Shown: in pieces, positions 58,356 through 64,000 of the stretch | Layout: the number at the start of each line of letters is the position of its first letter | How positions within the stretch are numbered: the first letter of the stretch is position 1 | Assembly (NCBI RefSeq): GCF_963664555.1 | Contig: NZ_OY761461.1 | Coordinates: 4,195,769-4,259,768 of the forward strand | Reading direction: 5' to 3' | DNA: 64,000 bases | From: Labilibaculum sp. | GTDB lineage: Bacteria > Bacteroidota > Bacteroidia > Bacteroidales > Marinifilaceae | Position numbers and translations under genes: made by a program | The notes under the pieces: model-generated | The model's input: the letters and a program-made list of their open reading frames with translations, nothing else | Databases searched by the model: none | What the model was told of the DNA's origin: nothing

Positions 58356-58841
58356 ATGAAGAAAACCCAAATAATTACAACAGTATTCGAATACGATTCG
58401 GTAAACGAATTACCTCTGAAAGAACAAGAATTGGTTAAAAATGCCAAAGAAGCAGCTCTCCGCTCCTATTCACCCTATTCAAAATTTAGTGTCGGTGCAG
58501 CCATTCTCCTCGAAAACGATGAAATTATCCAAGGTAACAATCAGGAGAATTCAGCTTATCCTTCCGGCCTGTGTGCCGAGCGTGTTGCCATGTTCTATGC
58601 CAATTCAAAATTTCCCTATTCAGCCGTTAAAGCAATTGCAGTTACTGCACGCACCAATGGCTCATTTTCAGGAAATCCGATTCCTCCATGTGGCTCTTGC
58701 CGACAGGTATTATTGGAAACAGAAGAAAGATTCAATCAGCCTATCAAATTGATTTTGTATGGTGAGAAAAAGATCAGAATTGTTGAAACCATAAAAGAAA
58801 TGCTTCCCTTGTATTTTGAAAAAGAAATGCTGGATGAATAA
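58356..58841 (+). CDS. cdd: Cytidine deaminase
   Basis: Hydrolytic deamination of cytidine/deoxycytidine to uridine in pyrimidine salvage. Zinc site of the tetrameric type: SGLCAERVAMFYAN supplies the first Cys and the catalytic Glu, and PIPPCGSCRQVLLE supplies the other two Cys. YSPYSKFSVGAAILLEN and GNNQENSAYPSG are also conserved. At 161 aa it has a longer N-terminus than the 130-aa E. coli-unlike short forms. Single gene followed by a terminator. Confidence 0.95.
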   Translation: MKKTQIITTVFEYDSVNELPLKEQELVKNAKEAALRSYSPYSKFSVGAAILLENDEIIQGNNQENSAYPSGLCAERVAMFYANSKFPYSAVKAIAVTARTNGSFSGNPIPPCGSCRQVLLETEERFNQPIKLILYGEKKIRIVETIKEMLPLYFEKEMLDE

Positions 58842-58846
58842 TAAAA

Positions 58847-58886
58847 AATGGCTAAATCATCTGCACTTGCTTATGATTTAGCCATT
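58847..58886. terminator. Bidirectional terminator between cdd and the pseudouridine synthase gene
   Basis: A 14-bp perfect stem AATGGCTAAATCAT/ATGATTTAGCCATT with a 12-nt loop between converging genes. Confidence 0.85.
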
Positions 58887-58912
58887 GTATTTTTAGATAT
58901 GAGTTGGTTTAT

Positions 58913-59611
58913 CTACAGCTGATTCGCCAGTTCCTTCCAAAGGTTATCATTCTTTGGAACAGGAGCAACAATTCGAATCGGCTCTTGTTTTACCGGATGA
59001 ATAAATGATATTTCCCTTGCATGCAAACCAATTCCGCCGCCGGTTTTAGATCGTGGAGCTCCGTACTTTAAATCGCCGCGAATTGGAACACCAATTTTGG
59101 CTAGCTGCGCACGAATCTGATGATGACGCCCGGTATGCAATTTCACCTCAAGCATAAAATATTTCTGAGAACGGGTCATTAACTTGTATTCCAATGTCGC
59201 TTCCTTAGCTCCGTGTTTCAATTTATCGAAAACATTGGTTTTGTTCTTCTCCTCGTTTTTCAACAGGTAATGAGTTAATGTTTCTTCCTCGAGTCGTGGA
59301 CAGTTTTGAACAATCGCCCAATATATTTTACTGATTTCCTTATCCTTTTGCTGAAACATCATACTTAAACGGGTTAAAGCCTTGCTGGTTTTAGCAAACA
59401 CAATAACACCACTAACAGGTCTGTCGATACGATGTGGTACACCTAAAAAAACATCTCCGGGCTTGTTGTACTTCTCCTTTATATAGGCTTTTACCTTTTC
59501 ACTTAAAGGTTCGTCGCCCGATTTATCACCCTGCACAATATCACCACACTTTTTATTTACGGCAATTATATGATTGTCTTCGAATAATATATCCAATTGT
59601 TCTTTCGCCAT
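58913..59611 (-). CDS. RluA-family pseudouridine synthase
   Basis: A 232-aa uridine isomerase of rRNA or tRNA. The catalytic loop reads PHRIDRPVSGVIVFAKTSKAL, with the essential Asp. YWAIVQNCP, LHTGRHHQIRAQLAKIGVPIRGDLKYGA and GIGLHAREISFIHP are the usual later motifs. There is no S4 RNA-binding domain in front, so it resembles RluA/TruC rather than RluC/RluD. Its exact target position cannot be told from sequence. Confidence 0.93.
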   Translation of the reverse strand: MAKEQLDILFEDNHIIAVNKKCGDIVQGDKSGDEPLSEKVKAYIKEKYNKPGDVFLGVPHRIDRPVSGVIVFAKTSKALTRLSMMFQQKDKEISKIYWAIVQNCPRLEEETLTHYLLKNEEKNKTNVFDKLKHGAKEATLEYKLMTRSQKYFMLEVKLHTGRHHQIRAQLAKIGVPIRGDLKYGAPRSKTGGGIGLHAREISFIHPVKQEPIRIVAPVPKNDNLWKELANQL

Positions 59612-59731
59612 TGGTACTCCTTATTTATTTAATTTTCAAATGAAAGCGCGCAAAGATAAGAAAAAAGACTTGATACTTATCATCGGATCGGATACTTGAT
59701 CCCTTGTACTTTATTCCCGTTCCTCCTGCTT

Positions 59732-60550
59732 TTAGTACTGCTCTCTTTTATTCGGGAATTCCCTTGATTTTACATCACCAATATAAGTTTCAACAGCTCC
59801 TTGAATTTCCGCAAATAAGTTGTGATATCTTCGTAAGAACCGAGGCGAAAATTCCTGAGTGATTCCCAACATGTCATGCAATACCAAAACCTGACCGTCA
59901 ACACCGCCACCAGCACCAATTCCAATCACCGGAATGGTTACACTCTCGGCAACTTTGGTGGCTAAGGTGGCTGGAATTTTCTCTAACACAAGTGCAAAAC
60001 AACCTGCTTCCTCCAACAGTTTAGCATCTTCAATTAATTTTTCGGCTTCTTCTTCCTCTTTGGCACGAACCGCATAGGTTCCAAATTTATGAATGGACTG
60101 TGGGGTTAAGCCTAAGTGCCCCATTACCGGAATTCCTGCAGAAAGAATCCGATTCACTGATTCCAGAACTTCACGGCCACCTTCCAGCTTCACAGCATCA
60201 GCACTGGCCTCTTTCATAATTCGGATGGATGAATTCAAAGCTTCTTTCGAATTTCCCTGATAAGTTCCGAACGGAAGATCAACCACCACCAATGCTCTTT
60301 GAACAGCTCTTACAACCGATGCTCCGTGATAAATCATCTGATCCAAGGTTATTGGCAAAGTAGTTTCGTGTCCGGCCATCACATTTGAAGCCGAATCGCC
60401 AACCAGAATTACATCTACTCCTGCTCTGTCAACAATTAGTGCCATGGAATAATCATACGAAGTAAGCATAGAAATTTTCTCGCCCTTCAGCTTCATTTCA
60501 GAAAGCACATGCGTAGTTACTCTCTTTGCGGATTCTTTATGGATTGACAT
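59732..60550 (-). CDS. panB: Ketopantoate hydroxymethyltransferase
   Basis: First committed step of pantothenate/CoA synthesis: adds a hydroxymethyl group from 5,10-methylene-THF to 2-ketoisovalerate. The motifs ISMLTSYDYSMALIVDRAGVDVILVGDSASNVMAGHETTLPITLDQM (metal and substrate site), ADAVKLEGG and PVMGHLGLTPQSIHKFG are diagnostic, with GIGAGGGVDGQVLVLHDMLGI near the end. The start sequence SIHKESAKRVTTHVL is typical of Bacteroidota PanB. No other pan gene is adjacent. Confidence 0.96.
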   Translation of the reverse strand: MSIHKESAKRVTTHVLSEMKLKGEKISMLTSYDYSMALIVDRAGVDVILVGDSASNVMAGHETTLPITLDQMIYHGASVVRAVQRALVVVDLPFGTYQGNSKEALNSSIRIMKEASADAVKLEGGREVLESVNRILSAGIPVMGHLGLTPQSIHKFGTYAVRAKEEEEAEKLIEDAKLLEEAGCFALVLEKIPATLATKVAESVTIPVIGIGAGGGVDGQVLVLHDMLGITQEFSPRFLRRYHNLFAEIQGAVETYIGDVKSREFPNKREQY

Positions 60551-60908
60551 TTTTTATTTTTTTGATATTAATTTGGTTAATCAAATCTAACCAACAATAA
60601 TGAATATTGAATTGCAAAGTTATAAAATAAGGCAAAAGCAACAAGATAAAAGAAGAAAGGCAAAAGCATTAAAAATGATTTCCGGACAACCCTCAATTCG
60701 TCATTAATAATTCTTAATGCATAATCAGATTGTTCTGTCTTTTTGGCAGAAAACATGTCAGGCAAATACCTAAAATTTCGACTGCCGATGCCAGAATAAC
60801 ATTTCTTTGGGCAAAATAACTAATGGCACAGGCTTTGATAAATTGGTATCGGATGAAACAAACATCTCAAAAAATTAATAGAATTAAAACATTAAATAAA
60901 TACTAAAA
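60551..60908. other. Divergent gap between panB and dnaK
   Basis: No credible gene; a 62-codon minus-strand frame here looks like translated intergenic DNA. It contains the sigma-54-like element at 60824-60838 and no CIRCE-type repeat that I can see. Confidence 0.5.
60824..60838 (+). promoter_or_regulatory. Sigma-54-like element upstream of dnaK
   Basis: TGGCAC-N5-TTGA matches the -24 box exactly and the -12 box except for the last base (consensus TTGC). It lies 70-85 nt before the dnaK ATG. Possibly fortuitous. Confidence 0.35.
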
Positions 60909-62801
60909 ATGGGTAAAATAATTGGAATTGACTTAGGAACAACCAACTCTTGTGTTTCTGTAATGGAGGGTAACGAGCCTGTTGTTATTCCTAATAGCGA
61001 AGGTAAAAGAACAACACCATCTATTGTTGCTTTTATAGAAAACGGGGAAAGAAAAGTTGGGGATCCTGCAAAACGTCAGGCTATTACAAATCCAACAAAA
61101 ACAATTTCTTCTATCAAGAGATTCATGGGAGAAGGTTTCGATAAAGTGACTAAAGAAATTAGCCGCGTTCCATATAATGTAATCAAAGGTGATAACAACA
61201 CTCCTCGTGTTCTTATCGATGATCGTAAATATTCTGCACAGGAAATTTCAGCAATGGTTCTTCAAAAAATGAAGAAAACTGCTGAAGACTATTTAGGACA
61301 AGAAGTAACTGAGGCAGTAATTACTGTTCCTGCTTATTTCAACGATTCTCAACGTCAGGCTACTAAAGAAGCTGGTGAAATTGCTGGTCTTACAGTAAAA
61401 CGTATTATTAACGAGCCTACAGCAGCAGCATTGGCATATGGTCTTGATAAAAAAGCTCAGGATATGAAAATCGCTGTATTTGACCTTGGAGGTGGTACTT
61501 TCGATATTTCTATTCTTGAATTAGGTGACGGTGTATTCGAAGTAAAATCAACTAACGGTGATACTCACCTTGGTGGTGATGATTTCGATCAGGTGATTAT
61601 TGACTGGTTGGCTGAAGGATTCCTTGCAGATGAAAGAATTGACTTACGTAAAGATCCAATGGCTCTTCAGCGTTTGAAAGAAGCTGCTGAAAAAGCCAAG
61701 GTTGAACTTTCAAGTTCTACCAGCACTGAAATCAACCTGCCATATATTATGCCGGTAGATGGTATTCCTAAACACCTTGTTAAATCATTGTCCCGTGCAC
61801 AATTCGAACAATTGTCCGACAAATTAATTCAAGCTGTTCTTGCTCCATGTAAATTGGCTCTTAAAGATGCTGGTATTTCAACATCTGACATTGACGAAGT
61901 AATTTTAGTGGGTGGATCAACTCGTATCCCTGCTATTCAGAAACTGGTTGAGGATTTCTTTGGAAGAGTTCCTTCAAAAGGTGTTAATCCTGATGAAGTT
62001 GTTGCAGTGGGTGCAGCAATTCAAGGGGGTGTTCTTTCCGGTGATGTAACAGATGTACTTCTTTTAGATGTGACTCCTCTTTCATTAGGTATTGAAACAA
62101 TGGGAAGTGTAATGACCCGATTAATTGAGTCGAACACAACTATTCCAACCAAGAAAACTGAAACTTTTACAACTGCTGCTGATAACCAGCCTTCTGTAGA
62201 AATTCATATTCTTCAGGGCGAGCGTCCGATGGCTCATGGCAACAAAACAATTGGCCGTTTCCATTTAGACAGCATTCCACCGGCACCTCGTGGAATTCCT
62301 CAGATCGAAGTAACTTTTGATATTGACGCAAATGGTATTCTTCATGTTTCTGCGAAAGACAAAGGAACTGGAAAAGAACAAAGCATTCGTATCGAAGCAT
62401 CATCGGGATTATCTGATGCTGAAATCGAAAGAATGAGACAGGAAGCTAAAGAAAACGAAGCTGCTGATACAGCTGCAAAAGAAAAAGTTGATGCTCTGAA
62501 CAAAGCTGACAGTATGATTTTCCAGACTGAAAAGCAATTGAAAGAAATCGGCGATAAACTTCCTGCTGACAAAAAGCAACCTATCGAAGATGCTTTGGCA
62601 AAATTGAAAACTGCTCACTCAGCTCAGGATGTTGATGCATGTAATGCTGCTGTTGAAGAGTTGAATACTGTTTTCCAGGCAGCTTCTCAGGAAATGTACA
62701 ACGCTCAGGCACAAGATGCTCAGGCTGGTGCAGAACCTCAAGCTGAAGGTGCAGCCAAAAATGACGAAGTAACAGATGTAGACTTCGAAGAAGTGAAGTA
62801 A
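60909..62801 (+). CDS. dnaK: Molecular chaperone DnaK (Hsp70)
   Basis: Hsp70 chaperone of 630 aa. The nucleotide-binding domain starts GKIIGIDLGTTNSCVSVMEG, with NEPTAAALAYGLD, VFDLGGGTFDISILE and VILVGGSTRIPAIQKLV; the linker is DVLLLDVTPLSLGIET. The substrate-binding domain and helical lid follow, ending in a flexible Gln/Ala-rich tail closing with VTDVDFEEVK, the usual end. No dnaJ or grpE is adjacent. A strong terminator follows. Confidence 0.98.
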   Translation: MGKIIGIDLGTTNSCVSVMEGNEPVVIPNSEGKRTTPSIVAFIENGERKVGDPAKRQAITNPTKTISSIKRFMGEGFDKVTKEISRVPYNVIKGDNNTPRVLIDDRKYSAQEISAMVLQKMKKTAEDYLGQEVTEAVITVPAYFNDSQRQATKEAGEIAGLTVKRIINEPTAAALAYGLDKKAQDMKIAVFDLGGGTFDISILELGDGVFEVKSTNGDTHLGGDDFDQVIIDWLAEGFLADERIDLRKDPMALQRLKEAAEKAKVELSSSTSTEINLPYIMPVDGIPKHLVKSLSRAQFEQLSDKLIQAVLAPCKLALKDAGISTSDIDEVILVGGSTRIPAIQKLVEDFFGRVPSKGVNPDEVVAVGAAIQGGVLSGDVTDVLLLDVTPLSLGIETMGSVMTRLIESNTTIPTKKTETFTTAADNQPSVEIHILQGERPMAHGNKTIGRFHLDSIPPAPRGIPQIEVTFDIDANGILHVSAKDKGTGKEQSIRIEASSGLSDAEIERMRQEAKENEAADTAAKEKVDALNKADSMIFQTEKQLKEIGDKLPADKKQPIEDALAKLKTAHSAQDVDACNAAVEELNTVFQAASQEMYNAQAQDAQAGAEPQAEGAAKNDEVTDVDFEEVK

Positions 62802-62821
62802 TTCAACTTCAGATAAAAACA

Positions 62822-62856
62822 AATGGCGGTCAAATTAATTGACCGCCATTTTTTAT
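62822..62856 (+). terminator. Intrinsic terminator of dnaK
   Basis: Stem AATGGCGGTCAA/TTGACCGCCATT with a short loop and a T-run after it. Confidence 0.9.
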
Positions 62857-62992
62857 TTGTTAAAATTGGGACTGGTTCTTACTTTCACCTGAAGGCCGGT
62901 TACTCATTCTAATTTCCCACTCTCCTTTATCCTGTTTCAGTTCTCATTTTCAATAAAAACCCCTATTTTCGCAAACTACAATTATCAGATTT

Positions 62993-63973
62993 ATGAAGAA
63001 CAAATTTACAGTTGGGAGTTTATATGCAGGGGTTGGCGGAATCTGTCTGGGATTTAAAAACTCCGGTTTTACCGTTTCCTGGGCCAACGAATATGACAAA
63101 AATGCCTGTGTTACCTATCGCGAAAATTTTACTCATAAACTGATTGAAGGCGATATCATGGAAATTGATATTAGTAGCTTGAATAAGGTAGATGTGCTTG
63201 CGGGTGGTTTTCCTTGTCAGCCTTTTTCAGTGGCTGGATACCGAAAAGGATTCGACGACAACCGGGGAAATCACTTTTTTAGAATGCTCGATTTTGTGGA
63301 CGAAATAAGACCCAAAGTTTTGTTCTTCGAAAATGTAAAAAATCTGGTTGGGCACGATAAAGGAAATACTTTTAAAGTAATTCAGAACGAAATCGAAAAG
63401 AGAAACTATTCTTTTCATTCCAAAGTTCTAAATACAAAAGATTACGGCAATATTCCGCACAACAGGGAACGGATTTTTATCATTGGGTTCGATAAAAATG
63501 TGTATCCTGAAAACTACAAATATTTTGATTTTCCGGACAAAGAAACATTAACCCGAAAGGTAAAAAGTGTATTCCTGAAAGATAAAGTGGATGAGAAATT
63601 TTATTACCGGGAAGACAAGTACATGTTTGAAATGCTGCAAAACGATATCACAAGAGACGATACCGTATATCAGTTCCGAAGACAGTATGTGAGGGAGAAC
63701 AAATCGGATGTCTGCCCCACTTTAACGGCCAATATGGGCACTGGCGGACACAATGTCCCTTTAATAAAAACAAAGTTCGGAATCAGAAAATTAACGCCCA
63801 AAGAGTGTTTTAGCTTTCAGGGCTTTCCCGAAACTTACATTTTGCCCGAAATTGCCAACTCACACCTCTACAAACAAGCCGGTAACTCGGTGAGCGTTCC
63901 GGTAATCGAGAAAATTGCCGAAAACATATTGAAAGCAATCAATGGAATAGACTGCAAAATAAGCCCTAACTAG
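62993..63973 (+). CDS. DNA (cytosine-5-)-methyltransferase
   Basis: SAM-dependent C5-cytosine methylase of 326 aa. Conserved motifs in order: I, VGSLYAGVGGICLGFKNSGF (SAM site); IV, GGFPCQPFSVAG with catalytic C75; VI, FFENVKNL; VIII, NIPHNRERIFIIG; IX-X, KLTPKECFSFQGFPETY and QAGNSVSVPVIEKIA. The recognition region between VIII and IX is short, and the target cannot be read. A near-consensus promoter box TATTTTCG lies at 62964-62971. It ends 27 nt before the window edge, so a partner restriction enzyme could follow outside; within the window it appears solitary. Confidence 0.94.
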   Translation: MKNKFTVGSLYAGVGGICLGFKNSGFTVSWANEYDKNACVTYRENFTHKLIEGDIMEIDISSLNKVDVLAGGFPCQPFSVAGYRKGFDDNRGNHFFRMLDFVDEIRPKVLFFENVKNLVGHDKGNTFKVIQNEIEKRNYSFHSKVLNTKDYGNIPHNRERIFIIGFDKNVYPENYKYFDFPDKETLTRKVKSVFLKDKVDEKFYYREDKYMFEMLQNDITRDDTVYQFRRQYVRENKSDVCPTLTANMGTGGHNVPLIKTKFGIRKLTPKECFSFQGFPETYILPEIANSHLYKQAGNSVSVPVIEKIAENILKAINGIDCKISPN

Positions 63974-64000
63974 AGCTTTTTCAATTCACCGGACAGGAAA

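Noticed and set aside
60577..60765. A 62-codon minus-strand frame with a hydrophobic stretch
   Set aside because: Its composition (e.g. YALRIINDELRVV) looks like translated intergenic DNA; no family is recognised and there is no coding signal.

Overview
The window comes from an AT-rich chromosome of the phylum Bacteroidota, most likely a marine Marinilabiliales/Marinifilaceae-type organism; this placement is inference from gene content. Supporting signs are many Bacteroidota-type promoters (TAnnTTTG), almost no Shine-Dalgarno sequences, and families typical of the phylum (DUF4494, DUF4831-like, DUF5522-like, a long LptF/G permease, an ExbB-ExbD-TonB set). No rRNA, prophage, transposase or CRISPR array was seen.

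Layout. 1-13 kb: tail of an NhaD-type antiporter, an ExbB/ExbD/TonB operon, a TauE/SafE permease, glyA, two tandem small membrane paralogues, an unusual secreted Phe/Asp-rich protein, and three consecutive CLC chloride-channel-type genes of exactly 591 codons each. 13-30 kb: housekeeping genes (a FabK/nitronate-monooxygenase-like flavoprotein, an M16 peptidase pair, bifunctional Rel, a Fur-family regulator, purA, a DUF4831-like protein, NAD(P)HX repair enzyme, a POT peptide transporter, hemF, hemH) followed by a repeat-bearing gap and a GNAT acetyltransferase.

29.3-41.9 kb is the distinctive region: a compact nitrogen-fixation island. nifA is divergent from nifH-nifI1-nifI2-nifD-nifK-nifE-nifN-nifB-[2Fe-2S] ferredoxin-nifV, closed by a strong terminator. 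The order with nifI1/nifI2 between nifH and nifD, the long NifD and the short NifK are those of cluster III nitrogenases of anaerobes. The island encodes the structural proteins, the cofactor scaffold and NifB, homocitrate synthase, a likely electron carrier and two PII-like regulators. Control DNA stands out: a perfect 22-bp palindrome and a second TACA-N4-TGTA site between nifA and nifH, a sigma-54-like element just before nifH, a lone consensus Shine-Dalgarno before nifK, and a nested stem-loop between nifK and nifE.

42-64 kb is mostly housekeeping: trmO, aspA, DUF4494, two identical tRNA(CAT) genes each with its own terminator, a START-like protein, an Lpt permease, a lipoprotein, a Cys-rich microprotein, fmt, a four-gene beta-oxidation operon (acyl-CoA ligase, fadN-, fadA- and fadE-like), a LysM glucosaminidase, cdd, a pseudouridine synthase, panB, dnaK, and a C5-cytosine DNA methyltransferase at the right edge.

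I found no obviously new multi-gene system. The best candidates for new biology are the regulatory DNA/RNA of the nif island and the divergence of ion-binding residues among the three CLC paralogues.
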